Shown here in pieces: positions 17,264 to 25,468 of a stretch of DNA of 64,000 nt; position 1 is the stretch's first letter; every line of letters begins with the position of its first letter. The DNA lies in IMG/VR virus record IMGVR_UViG_3300027675_000005, positions 1-64,000 of that record; one strand, written 5' to 3'. Origin of the DNA: a virus. The notes under the pieces are model-generated. The model was given only the letters and a program-made list of their open reading frames with translations, did not search any database and was not told the DNA's origin. The position numbers and the translations under genes are program-made.

Positions 17264-18793
17264 TTAGTACGGGCGATCGCAGTTGGTCAGCAACGACGGT
17301 TTGGCGTTGATGATGATGTTGCTGATACGGACCGGCGGGCGATAGATAAAATCGATCCACAGCTTACCGGGGATGCCCTGACACTTCGGAGCAACCTCGA
17401 AGTCCGTCTTCAGAATGATATCCTTATCGATATCCTCGAACTCAGAGAAGAGAATACCGATCTGCGATTTGGCCCATGCTCGGAACGCGCCAAGGATGAG
17501 CTTCGGATTCGTACCACGAACACCTTCGGGAATGCTGGTGTTCTTGGTGTACAGACCAAGGCCAAGCACACGGCCAAGCTGGAGAGCGGCCTGATCCGCA
17601 GTTGCCGCTGCGAGGCGACGGCTGCTGACATTCCACCATGTGGCGTTGAAACGACCGTTCTCGTCGTAACGGTTGTTCGTCACATCGTTGACGATCATCG
17701 GGCTGGTCATCTGGCCGGTGCCACCCTGAAGCGGAACCACCACAACAAAGCCAGTCGCCTGCAGAACCTGCTGCTCCTCGAACGTGAAGCACTGGAAGCA
17801 GCTCTCCGGTTGAATGAGACAACCCAGGACACCAAAGTTTGGTCCCTGAACGTTCATCTCCGGATGATCGATAGTCGAGCAACAAGACAATGCAGCATAC
17901 GCTGCCGCTTTCTGCCAACCAGCAACCGGATCAGTGGTGCAATGAGCGATACGGCTCACTTCTGCAGAGTTCGTGTCAGACGACATAATCTGACCGAACG
18001 AGCCATAGTTGTAAGTGTAACCATGGCCGAAGCATTGCGGCTTCGAGCAGTCCCACGCGGACTTGATGTACTCGATCATCGCGTCCTGCCAATCATCATC
18101 GGCGTACAGCATTGCGATGCAGCAATAGCAGCATTCACCGAGAATCGCCTGATAGTCAGGCGGGGTGAAAGCGGTATTGGCGCCCTGCACACTCTGGGCA
18201 ACCACCACTTCGATACCGACAGGAGCATAGTCACGACGCTGATGCCAATTATAAAGAATGTTGATAGCATTACCGACTGTGCCAGCATTCTTTGACGTCA
18301 ACGTGATTACTCCCGCTGCCGCAACAGCGATAAACGGAAGTCCAGGTTCACTGTTGAGCTCGTTTGCCACATTGGTGGCAATCTCGTCTGCCGTATCGCC
18401 TTCGTGAACGCGAACGGAAGTATTGTAACGCCCGTCGACCAAGAACAGATCAACCCGACCGTCACTCTCCGCCGTACCAGTAAAGGTCACGGTGTAAGCA
18501 GCCTTTACGGATGCCCCGATGGTTGCGTCCATCCACGGAAGAGCATAGAACTCCATCACCTGCTGCGGGCAGCACAGGAAGGCTGTACGCAGACCTTCGG
18601 CAATGATGCTGCCCTCGCCGAACAGCAGATCGACGTCCTTCAACGAAGGCATCTTGATGAGCTCGCCATCCAAAGCAGTACCGGTGTCGAGCATCTGACC
18701 CTCGACTAGAATGCGGCACCGGTTGGGATAGGCATTGAGGCTCGGATCGAAACAAATCCGGATTGCACCGGACCGCAGACTGTCGATTGACAT
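17264..18793 (-). CDS. Contractile tail sheath protein (Mu gpL-like)
   Basis: A 509-residue protein. The C-terminal third carries the sheath signature: a TKNTSIPEGVRGTNPKLILGAFRAW segment, FEVAPKCQGIPGKLWIDF, and an end that would donate strands to the neighbouring subunit. The N-terminal segment NAYPNRCRILVEGQMLDTGTA is typical of Mu-like sheaths. A GECCYCCIAM cluster near residue 220 gives it an unusual number of cysteines. It makes this phage a myovirus. Confidence 0.9.
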   Translation of the reverse strand: MSIDSLRSGAIRICFDPSLNAYPNRCRILVEGQMLDTGTALDGELIKMPSLKDVDLLFGEGSIIAEGLRTAFLCCPQQVMEFYALPWMDATIGASVKAAYTVTFTGTAESDGRVDLFLVDGRYNTSVRVHEGDTADEIATNVANELNSEPGLPFIAVAAAGVITLTSKNAGTVGNAINILYNWHQRRDYAPVGIEVVVAQSVQGANTAFTPPDYQAILGECCYCCIAMLYADDDWQDAMIEYIKSAWDCSKPQCFGHGYTYNYGSFGQIMSSDTNSAEVSRIAHCTTDPVAGWQKAAAYAALSCCSTIDHPEMNVQGPNFGVLGCLIQPESCFQCFTFEEQQVLQATGFVVVVPLQGGTGQMTSPMIVNDVTNNRYDENGRFNATWWNVSSRRLAAATADQAALQLGRVLGLGLYTKNTSIPEGVRGTNPKLILGAFRAWAKSQIGILFSEFEDIDKDIILKTDFEVAPKCQGIPGKLWIDFIYRPPVRISNIIINAKPSLLTNCDRPY

Positions 18794-18833
18794 TAGTCAG
18801 TCTCCTTGTAAATGAAGTCCAGTGAAGGACGGT

Positions 18834-19103
18834 TTAGGCTTTTGGTGCAGGCGAACCGGTACCGGGAGCGGGTGGCTCAGAAGCTGATTTGCCACCACTT
18901 AGCCACGGTTGCTCTTTCTTCCTGGATTGCGCAGGTCTCCCTCCGCTACCCTTACCTTCTTCGACTTCGAGGTCTTCCCAGTGGTGAACCAGCCTCCGAA
19001 TATACGGATTGTCTGGAACAGGAATAAACTTGTCCTGAGGGATCACTTTCCCCTCGAAGAAGGCCTTTCGGCCTGGCTTAGTTCGCACATAAATCATGGC
19101 CAT
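18834..19103 (-). CDS. DUF2635-like small tail protein (Mu gp38-like)
   Basis: An 89-residue protein. The first ~45 residues (RTKPGRKAFFEGKVIPQDKF, then VPDNPYIRRL) match the DUF2635 group located just upstream of the sheath gene in Mu-like phages. The C-terminal half is a low-complexity Gly/Pro/Ser tail. Its function in Mu is unknown, probably in the tail. Confidence 0.7.
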   Translation of the reverse strand: MAMIYVRTKPGRKAFFEGKVIPQDKFIPVPDNPYIRRLVHHWEDLEVEEGKGSGGRPAQSRKKEQPWLSGGKSASEPPAPGTGSPAPKA

Positions 19104-19118
19104 TGGGTCTCTCCTTAG

Positions 19119-19721
19119 TTAGGGACAGGGATCTTCACACGGAACAGGATCGAAGCATTCAGGCACACAACATTCTGAAGCAGGAGCACACATATTGAAT
19201 CCAATATGATCGATTATCATATCAGGGGGATAAGAAATGCAAGCCTTCCAGTTAACAGCCGCTATAAAGCCGAACGTCATTGTCACAGCTAGATGGTCTG
19301 CTTCCGTATCCAAAGCTCGGAAAGCAATTCGAGCATCCCGAGGCGCCTTCCAAGTCGCCATATGCGTCAGTAGCTTATCTCGAATTGCTTCATAATTGTA
19401 ATAGCTCCAGAAAGGTGCGTCGCTTCCATTAGCGCGTTTATATTTCTCTGGAGACAACCAAAACTCTACAATAAAATGATCCGTAATTTCATATTGACTC
19501 TGACGAGACTTTACACTCTGCTCACCGACCGCACGAACAAAAGCAACCACAGCCAGCGGCAGTGTCGGAATGTTCTCTTTTGTCACCGCGCTCTCAGAAA
19601 CTGCCATTGCACGACCGTTCAACTCAGGAAACCACTCTGCGACCGCCGCGGCAAGGGCAGGCAGGAGACGAGTTTCTACCTGAACTGGAGGAAGTTCACC
19701 TTTGGGAGTAATAGCATCCAT
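19119..19721 (-). CDS. Tail terminator-like protein, Mu gp37-like
   Basis: A 200-residue protein in the Mu gp37 position. N-terminal RLLPALAAAVAEWFPELNG and central beta-strands fit the tail terminator/tail completion fold, though identity is too low to be sure. The C-terminus is a striking Cys/Pro run (CAPASECCVPEC, then CEDPCP), with seven cysteines in about 25 residues. Confidence 0.6.
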   Translation of the reverse strand: MDAITPKGELPPVQVETRLLPALAAAVAEWFPELNGRAMAVSESAVTKENIPTLPLAVVAFVRAVGEQSVKSRQSQYEITDHFIVEFWLSPEKYKRANGSDAPFWSYYNYEAIRDKLLTHMATWKAPRDARIAFRALDTEADHLAVTMTFGFIAAVNWKACISYPPDMIIDHIGFNMCAPASECCVPECFDPVPCEDPCP

Positions 19722-20120
19722 CTACCCGCCTTCTATTCCTCTTGTTCCCGGAGAACCGTGCGACCATCCAACCCAAGTCTTAGCTCGCTTTTTAGCAGCA
19801 GCAAGACCTTCCTTCAAAGCATTATCGGACATCTTACGTCGTTGCATCTTTCGGGTACCGTGACGCAGATATCCTGCGTAAGATGTGTTACTGCTAATTT
19901 CGACACCGGTATCTGACACTTTAGTTCTGATTGATCTTCTGAGTCTACCCGACCGAACCGCAGGATATTCACCTGGGGATGATGCGGGAGGATACTTCCC
20001 CATCTTTTTGAAGGCTTTCTCAGACTCGTTAGCTACCAATTGAAGCCAACGCCGAAATGCAGCCTTATCCCGTTTCGCCCAGAACGGCGCCCATTGTTTA
20101 AAACTAATTTCGAGTGTCAC
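19722..20120 (-). CDS. HK97 gp10-like head-tail/neck protein
   Basis: A 132-residue GTG-start protein. The block PPASSPGEYPAVRSGRLRRSI followed by NTSYAGYLRHGTRKM is characteristic of HK97 gp10-like and other neck proteins (tail completion). It overlaps the stop of the head closure gene by four bases and lies next to the tail terminator-like gene. Confidence 0.75.
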   Translation of the reverse strand: MTLEISFKQWAPFWAKRDKAAFRRWLQLVANESEKAFKKMGKYPPASSPGEYPAVRSGRLRRSIRTKVSDTGVEISSNTSYAGYLRHGTRKMQRRKMSDNALKEGLAAAKKRAKTWVGWSHGSPGTRGIEGG

Positions 20121-20539
20121 AGGTTTACCCGAGTACGTTCAGGATTAAGATCACTCGGCATTGGCTGAGCGGTTTCACTGGCTTCAACAAGGTGGCATTC
20201 AAGCATTACAAATTTTCTAGTCTCATCTACAAAGCCTAGAACTTTATACCAACGAGATGGGCTCTGAAAAAATTCCTCGTAGATCCAAGCTGCTGAACTA
20301 TAATCAATACCCAGATCAGCACGAATTCGAATACGATGAGTTGCTCGAGTTGCAAGTTCCTTGATTGCAAAACCTACTTCAGATAAAAATGAAGGTAGAT
20401 GCTGCTGATGATCAATCTTAGCCCAAGTCCACACCACAGCTTCCCGACGCAAATCCATCCGATCAGCGGACACAACAACATCCTTCATCGTACAGATTGC
20501 GACGCGGTGTCTCAATTGTGAGATTTTAGTTTCCGCCAC
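20117..20539 (-). CDS. Head closure/head-tail joining protein
   Basis: A 140-residue protein, GTG start. The pattern LRHRVAICTMKD, then LRREAVVWTWAKI, then HRIRIRADLGID and SRWYKVLGFVDE matches the SPP1 gp16/head-tail joining family, in which the protein plugs the connector after packaging. Its position between connector and gp10-like gene agrees. Confidence 0.75.
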   Translation of the reverse strand: MAETKISQLRHRVAICTMKDVVVSADRMDLRREAVVWTWAKIDHQQHLPSFLSEVGFAIKELATRATHRIRIRADLGIDYSSAAWIYEEFFQSPSRWYKVLGFVDETRKFVMLECHLVEASETAQPMPSDLNPERTRVNL

Positions 20540-21241
20540 TTAGAATCCCTCAGGATCGAACTGCCGCCAAGACTCCAACGCGCCACTGATCAGAGCAATA
20601 TTGTTAGTACCAATAATAGCACCACCCCTTGCAGAAAGAGTATTCCGCATACTAAGTACTTCATCACCTGGGTGTTCGACGACCCATGCGACAAATTGAA
20701 GAATTCCAAGAAGTATTCCAGCCGGGACTTGATCTGCACAGGAGAATCCTGCTTTGTACATGATACGAAGTCCATTTGTCGCTACCGAACAAGGATTGCA
20801 ACAATTGCTCAGATCTGGGGTGTAAAAGAAACGACCCGGAAGTTTTACCTTACGGCTGTTCGGAGTAACATGAACAATCTCAGGGTTCTGATTGTTTCCG
20901 TAGATATAAACTATTCCATCAGTCGAAGGATACTGAAGTCTAATTGTAACATAATCGTGTCCCAGCTTAGGCTTCTTTACAGCAAGGACTTCGCTGAACA
21001 CCTTTTGTTTACTTAGAGTGAGACCAGTATAGAATTCTGCCGCCTCAACCGCAGCAGCACGATAGAGACGCAGTTGTTCGTCGCTCACACCAGGCACATC
21101 GTCTGTCTTGGTATGCTCACGAATCAACTTAATGCTGAGATACTCATCCCAGTTAACGCCGCCCAAAGCATCCCCTTCCTTCAGGGGCTGATCTGGCGCG
21201 GGCGGACCCGGGGAAAGAGTGTAGCCAGTACTGCTCAACAC
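20540..21241 (-). CDS. Head-tail connector/adaptor protein (HK97 gp6-like)
   Basis: A 233-residue protein starting at GTG 21241 or TTG 21238, overlapping the upstream stop. Residues ~30-75 (EYLSIKLIREHTKTDD, then LRLYRAAAVEAAEFYTGLTL) match the gp6-like adaptor, a helical ring protein attached below the portal. The C-terminal helices (AGILLGILQFVAWVVEHPG) also fit. The middle holds an extra beta-rich stretch. Confidence 0.8.
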   Translation of the reverse strand: MLSSTGYTLSPGPPAPDQPLKEGDALGGVNWDEYLSIKLIREHTKTDDVPGVSDEQLRLYRAAAVEAAEFYTGLTLSKQKVFSEVLAVKKPKLGHDYVTIRLQYPSTDGIVYIYGNNQNPEIVHVTPNSRKVKLPGRFFYTPDLSNCCNPCSVATNGLRIMYKAGFSCADQVPAGILLGILQFVAWVVEHPGDEVLSMRNTLSARGGAIIGTNNIALISGALESWRQFDPEGF

Positions 21242-21927
21242 TTGCTCATCCTGATATCAAAACAGTCTTGCCGACTGTAGCAGACACAGTTGCAATCGAT
21301 TGCCTGCATCTGCGCAGTAAGACGCCACACTTCACAGGCATCCGCATTCGGTGCAACCTTGACTGCGACTGTGACATAATAATGCTGGTAATTAACAGTC
21401 CAGCTTTCGACGCTGACGTGTGGCGTCTCTTCCATATCGGCGGAATCGTAAGATCCAACACCGATCAAAACTTCAAAAACAGAAGTCTTGTTTGTCTCGT
21501 CCGTAGCACTAATATAGAAACGATCCGGACCATTATATCCACCGTTTGGAATATAGTCAAATGTTCCATCCAAGTGAACATCAACTGCCCCATGGCTTGG
21601 CCCAGTAAATGGAACGATCTTAAAAGTCATTGGGCCGAGTTCGGGATCTGTGATCTTGGTTTTAAAATCCCCATTGAGTGGCGGCGACGGAACATTGAAC
21701 GCCACATTGGCCCCGTCAACTTTCACGGGTGCGCCCGCGCTGACACCACAAGCTGCCATCTGCTCCAGAGCAAACTGCGGCTCACAATGTAAACGGCCGA
21801 TAGGAACAGCCCATGGGGCATAATGAATCGGAAGCCGCGACGTAGTACCAGGCTTCAGAGTAACCTGCTCGCAGCAACAAACTTGACACGCATCGCGAAC
21901 GACGTCTTCAACGGCAAACTGGAGCAT
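21235..21927 (-). CDS. Head protein with Ig-like/cadherin-like domain
   Basis: A 230-residue protein. A central domain (about 75-150) contains GAVDVHLDGTFDYIPNGGY followed by DRFYISATDETN, a hallmark of Big_9/VCBS-type Ig-like repeats. Such domains decorate capsids or help adhesion. The N-terminus has CQVCCCEQ and the C-terminus CNCVCYSRQDC, giving two dense Cys clusters. It lies between capsid and connector genes, so it is probably a head or neck protein. Confidence 0.65.
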   Translation of the reverse strand: MLQFAVEDVVRDACQVCCCEQVTLKPGTTSRLPIHYAPWAVPIGRLHCEPQFALEQMAACGVSAGAPVKVDGANVAFNVPSPPLNGDFKTKITDPELGPMTFKIVPFTGPSHGAVDVHLDGTFDYIPNGGYNGPDRFYISATDETNKTSVFEVLIGVGSYDSADMEETPHVSVESWTVNYQHYYVTVAVKVAPNADACEVWRLTAQMQAIDCNCVCYSRQDCFDIRMSKC

Positions 21928-22003
21928 GATGTTACCCTCTGGTTAGCGGGAATCCTCTCCCCCATCTCTCAAGGGAGGGCGAAAACGGAGGAGAGGCCCC
22001 TAC

Positions 22004-22096
22004 TTACGGAGCAGGCGGACAGGTGAAGCAAGGCGGAGCAGCAAGCGGAACTGCGGCAGCCGCACCGCAACCTGGTCGACAGGTAACTGGAATCAT
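22004..22096 (-). CDS. 30-residue Cys/Pro/Ala-rich peptide
   Basis: The ATG at 22096 is preceded by a near-perfect AAGGAG ribosome-binding site seven bases upstream, and the frame ends at TAA 22004. The peptide is small with four cysteines (starts MIPVTCRPGCGAAAAV). It fills the gap between two head genes, and its Cys content resembles its neighbours. No homologue is recognised. Confidence 0.45.
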   Translation of the reverse strand: MIPVTCRPGCGAAAAVPLAAPPCFTCPPAP

Positions 22097-22106
22097 AATA
22101 ATCTCC

Positions 22107-22466
22107 TTAGTTATCACCGCTAGGTTTCAGCCACGAAGGTGCAGGAGGAGGCGGTGGGGGCTCCTCTGCAGTGACATCTTGTTTGGGTTTTGGAGAAGGA
22201 GCGGGCGCCGTGGGCGCCGCTGGCGGAGGAGCAGTTGGCTTCGTAGCTACAGGGGCCGAACCCGGAGCAACGGGGGCAGCATAGCCCGCTCGCAGCAAGT
22301 AGTCAGCAACCGGAGAATCAAGTTCCACGTCCATTGTGTCGAGTTCCCACTCGATGCGTACAATGTCCACACGAAACGACGGCCGATACTCGAACCATTG
22401 AATGGTATCGTTCTTCCCCGTAACACGGAGCATACGGACTTTCAAAGTTTCACTGTCTTCGGCCAT
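22107..22466 (-). CDS. Proline-rich head-region protein
   Basis: A 119-residue protein with an N-terminal beta-rich ~60-residue domain (TLKVRMLRVTGKNDTIQWFEYR) and a Pro/Ala-rich tail (about 62-115). Its start overlaps the preceding gene by 25 bases and follows a CGGAGA ribosome-binding site. It is probably a minor head component, with function unknown. Confidence 0.6.
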   Translation of the reverse strand: MAEDSETLKVRMLRVTGKNDTIQWFEYRPSFRVDIVRIEWELDTMDVELDSPVADYLLRAGYAAPVAPGSAPVATKPTAPPPAAPTAPAPSPKPKQDVTAEEPPPPPPAPSWLKPSGDN

Positions 22467-22843
22467 TCTGTCAATCTCCGTTTGAATCTATCTAGGCGCG
22501 AAGTGGTAGCCATAATAAGATCGAGACTTACTTCAGCAACTTTATCGTCACGAGTATCTACTTCTTGGACGATGACAATCTGGCCTTTCATGTCAGCTAC
22601 AAAGCTGATCTTGTGCGCCGGACGTTGAGGAACCAATCTCATGCTTATAGGAGAAAGCATATTGGGTAGTTCACCCAGATCAATTACATCCGTTCCTAGG
22701 ACATAGGGTGAGAATTGATCTGACCCAACTTGCTTTGCCCAGACGTATAAGCGAGCAAGACCGAGGTCAGCGGGAAGTGCAGCACGGACGATTATCTCAT
22801 CACCCGGCCGCACTCTCACCGCCTTTGTAGCTGTTTTCCTCAC
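22442..22843 (-). CDS. Hypothetical head-region protein
   Basis: A 133-residue GTG-start protein whose start overlaps the stop of the gene before it (GTGA). It is beta-rich (VRPGDEIIVRAALPADLGLARLYVW) and could be an Ig-like or jellyroll decoration protein. No family is recognised. It follows the two tandem paralogous head proteins and is probably co-expressed with them. Confidence 0.6.
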   Translation of the reverse strand: MRKTATKAVRVRPGDEIIVRAALPADLGLARLYVWAKQVGSDQFSPYVLGTDVIDLGELPNMLSPISMRLVPQRPAHKISFVADMKGQIVIVQEVDTRDDKVAEVSLDLIMATTSRLDRFKRRLTEWPKTVKL

Positions 22844-23256
22844 CGGGGGCCCGAGAGGACAGCGACAACAATGATGCGACCAGTATCTCCACTGACCGCG
22901 AACACCTTAATAAAGGCATCCGGTCTGCACGGTATCGTGGCCGTGCAGACAGTACCCGCCTTTGTACCGACGGGAAAGATGATCTGCGATTTCGGAGCAG
23001 CGACTTGCCCCGGCATCGCACACATCGCGATCACGGGGATATCAGATGCGTTAGCAACATCCCCCATGCAGTTGTCGGAAGGAAGAGGCGGTGCTGATCT
23101 GACCTCAAACACAGCCTCCACAGCAATATCAGAATCAACAGTAAAGGTAAACGAGAACCCATTATGCTGTCTGATATCTATTCCAGGGTTGAATGGAGCA
23201 GCTTTGGCGCTCCAGGCAATAAACCCCTGGTGCTGAGAAGCAATATTCAGATTCAT
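22840..23256 (-). CDS. Head protein, tandem paralogue B (decoration candidate)
   Basis: A 138-residue protein clearly related to the next gene (23266-23658): MNLNIASQHQGFIAW versus MNINVASQNNGLLAW, DIRQHNGFSFTF versus DIRQHNNFAFTF, and CTATIPCRPDAFI versus CTATLPCRPDAFI, both ending VAVL-GPR. It is beta-rich and placed right after the capsid genes. Head decoration or cement function is plausible but unproven. Confidence 0.7.
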   Translation of the reverse strand: MNLNIASQHQGFIAWSAKAAPFNPGIDIRQHNGFSFTFTVDSDIAVEAVFEVRSAPPLPSDNCMGDVANASDIPVIAMCAMPGQVAAPKSQIIFPVGTKAGTVCTATIPCRPDAFIKVFAVSGDTGRIIVVAVLSGPR

Positions 23257-23265
23257 GGCAGCTCC

Positions 23266-23658
23266 TTAGCGGGGGCCACCAAGAACAGCAACAGCGATAA
23301 CTGACGCTGCTCCGGTGCCAACCAGTTGGATGAAAGCGTCGGGTCTGCACGGCAACGTCGCTGTGCAGATGGTTCCCTTCTTGGTCCCGTTCGGGATAAC
23401 GAACCCAGTTGTCGGATTCGCCGGCCCGAAGTCCATGCAGGTGAGCGTCTCCTTGACGTCGTACAACGTACCGGGGAGACACGGATCTGCATCGCTAGGC
23501 GGAGCCGCCTGCACCTTAAACGAAGCGTCAGCAGCAAGATCTGCTGTCGTTTCGAAAGTGAAAGCGAAGTTGTTATGCTGGCGGATGTCAATAGGCCGAC
23601 CCGCCGTACCAGACCACGCCAGAAGGCCGTTGTTCTGGCTAGCTACATTGATATTCAT
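23266..23658 (-). CDS. Head protein, tandem paralogue A (decoration candidate)
   Basis: A 130-residue paralogue of the 22840-23256 product, with nine bases between the two genes. The conserved segments lie at the start, near residue 27 (DIRQHNNF) and near 98-110 (CTATLPCRPDAFI), so the pair arose by tandem duplication and has diverged in the middle. Four cysteines occur at similar places. It follows the major capsid and a 71-residue protein in transcription order. Confidence 0.7.
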   Translation of the reverse strand: MNINVASQNNGLLAWSGTAGRPIDIRQHNNFAFTFETTADLAADASFKVQAAPPSDADPCLPGTLYDVKETLTCMDFGPANPTTGFVIPNGTKKGTICTATLPCRPDAFIQLVGTGAASVIAVAVLGGPR

Positions 23659-23670
23659 GTGAACCTCTTC

Positions 23671-23704
23671 TGAGTTAACGTGACTAGTGAGTTAACGTGA
23701 CTAG
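23671..23704. repeat. 17-bp tandem direct duplication
   Basis: TGAGTTAACGTGACTAG occurs twice back to back. The right copy contains the stop codon of the 71-residue gene, so the duplication leaves the coding frame intact. Confidence 0.9.
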
Positions 23705-23916
23705 GCGGGCGAAGCAGCCTTTGGAGCGGCCTTCGGAGCAGCTTTGGGCTCCGCAGTTTCCTTGGCGGGAGAGAACTCTCCCGTACGAGCGGTCCGGCGA
23801 AATACCTCGTTCGAGATATACCAACCGGAGTCCACAGTTTGATTCCAACGGATGGGAGGAACCTCCATCTCTGGTTGCTCCACCGTGGCTTTAGGATCAG
23901 CAGCTTTGTCGGCCAT
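23701..23916 (-). CDS. Small head-region protein with Lys/Pro/Ala tail
   Basis: A 71-residue protein with a strong ribosome-binding site (AAGGAGATCAC before ATG). The N-terminal half contains WNQTVDSGWYISNEVFRRTAR and the end is low complexity (PKAAPKAAPKAASPA). It lies directly after the major capsid gene in transcription order. Unknown function, possibly a capsid accessory or head fibre base. Confidence 0.6.
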   Translation of the reverse strand: MADKAADPKATVEQPEMEVPPIRWNQTVDSGWYISNEVFRRTARTGEFSPAKETAEPKAAPKAAPKAASPA

Positions 23917-23976
23917 TGTGATCTCCTTGGGAAGTGAATGAAACGGCGGACGCTTGCAGTCGCCCCGACAGTTTGA

Positions 23977-23994
23977 AGCACGTCAATTCGTGCT
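23977..23994. other. Short inverted repeat downstream of the capsid gene
   Basis: AGCACG-TCAATT-CGTGCT forms a 6-bp stem in the ~90-base gap between the major capsid stop and the next start. There is no T-run, so it is more likely a pause or mRNA-stabilising stem than a terminator. Confidence 0.4.
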
Positions 23995-24008
23995 GCCGAG
24001 TCAATCGG

Positions 24009-25457
24009 TTAACCAACGGTGAGGATACGGGCTGCGGGGCAGCAGGCGGTGAAGCCACCGTCTTCGGCACCGAACACATATTTGACGCACCAAGCCGTGG
24101 ACTGACCTTCCCACTGCTCCATCCAAAGCGAACGCTTGTTGACCATGTAGTAGGCCTGAGACCAGCTACCAGCAGCCACAAGGAAGTCGCCTGCGGTGAA
24201 CGGCGCAGCCGCAGAGCCCTTTGTCAGACCTTCCGTCGGATCCGGCAAACAGTTGCTGATGCGGATATTCTCACGCACATCGTTCGGAGAATAAGTCATC
24301 AGACCATCGCCGAAGATGAAACGCCCGGTGGTGTCAACCAATGCAGCCAGATACGCGAACGTGTTCTGGTGCATGACAGCCGTCACCGGACCATACTCCA
24401 CAGGGGAGCTGGCATAGAACAGACGGAAGTCAATATGGTTAAACTGTGCCGGAGTGTTCGTAGCCTTCTTCGCAAAGCAGGAAGCATTCAGCCAGCCGAG
24501 CGGCTCGTTGATGCCATCGCCCACCATCAATGCGCGGTTGCGATTGATGCGATAAGAGCGAGCCGCCGCGCGGAACATGAAGTCCAGGAGCGGGTAGTTG
24601 GCTTCCGCCAGCACCTTGCGCTGGAAGCAGAACACGCCACGGAAGTCGGAAACGGCGCCGGACTTGAACTGAATGTTCCCTTCCGGACCGTACTCGGCAT
24701 CGCACTTGGCATCGCAATCATACTTGCCGATCTGACCGTAGTCCATGACCTGCGGGTACATGAACTGCGACTTGCTGACCGTCACGCTGCCGTACAGATC
24801 CAGCAGCTCGGCACACTCGATAATACAGTTCACCTCGATCCCAAGAAGCTCGGGCGAGAAGAATGCGCTGTCGAGAGACGAAGCATCGAACGCCTTGCGT
24901 TCGACGTCCGTAAGACCACGAATGACCTTCTGCTTCGACTCGATGCCAACCTGCATCATCTTGCGTACCGCGGAACGGTAAGCAGATGCGTCGATCAGAT
25001 TGTTCATGTCGGGCTTGAAGTCGTCGTCCGTGCCGCCCTTGAAGATATGGGCGCGGCGCTGGCATTCGACACCAGCCTTCTTGTCGGACTCCACCAGAGC
25101 GTCGCCGCCCTTGAGAATCGGAGCATCGAGCTCCTTCTTCACCTGGTCGAGCGCCTGAGTGAGCGATTGCTGAGTAGCCACAAGTGCGGCGTAGTCCTCA
25201 GCATGTTTCAGGACGGTCTTTTTCAGATCATCACTGTCGGCCTTGACGGCGCCGAAGTGGTTCGTCAGGTCCTTGTACTGCTGCTCGGTGTCGGCGCGAT
25301 TCTTGGTCAGCAGACCAGTGATATCGCCAAGCTCCTTACTCAGCAGCTCGAGCGCCTGTTCGGCTGCCTGCTTGTCGGCCGGAGCTTCCTTTTTCAGATA
25401 CATGCCCCTGGTCACAAGAGCAGGAGCCGCCATCAGTCTATTCTTAACCTGGTTCAT
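24009..25457 (-). CDS. Major capsid protein, HK97 fold
   Basis: A 482-residue protein. Residues ~25-120 are a long coiled coil (HK97 delta-domain scaffold: QAAEQALELLSKELGDITGL). The mature shell domain starts near 145, with MVGDGINEPLGWLN matching the conserved GxGxxxPxG loop. The prohead protease immediately upstream should remove the delta domain. Codon use is strongly biased to G/C-ending codons, as expected for the most abundant protein. It ends FTACCPAARILTVG. Confidence 0.92.
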   Translation of the reverse strand: MNQVKNRLMAAPALVTRGMYLKKEAPADKQAAEQALELLSKELGDITGLLTKNRADTEQQYKDLTNHFGAVKADSDDLKKTVLKHAEDYAALVATQQSLTQALDQVKKELDAPILKGGDALVESDKKAGVECQRRAHIFKGGTDDDFKPDMNNLIDASAYRSAVRKMMQVGIESKQKVIRGLTDVERKAFDASSLDSAFFSPELLGIEVNCIIECAELLDLYGSVTVSKSQFMYPQVMDYGQIGKYDCDAKCDAEYGPEGNIQFKSGAVSDFRGVFCFQRKVLAEANYPLLDFMFRAAARSYRINRNRALMVGDGINEPLGWLNASCFAKKATNTPAQFNHIDFRLFYASSPVEYGPVTAVMHQNTFAYLAALVDTTGRFIFGDGLMTYSPNDVRENIRISNCLPDPTEGLTKGSAAAPFTAGDFLVAAGSWSQAYYMVNKRSLWMEQWEGQSTAWCVKYVFGAEDGGFTACCPAARILTVG

Positions 25458-25468
25458 AGGGAATCCCC

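Noticed and set aside
23162-23591. Minus-strand alternative frames over the duplicated head genes
   Set aside because: Arg/Ser-rich shadow frames; the paralogous frames are supported by mutual similarity.
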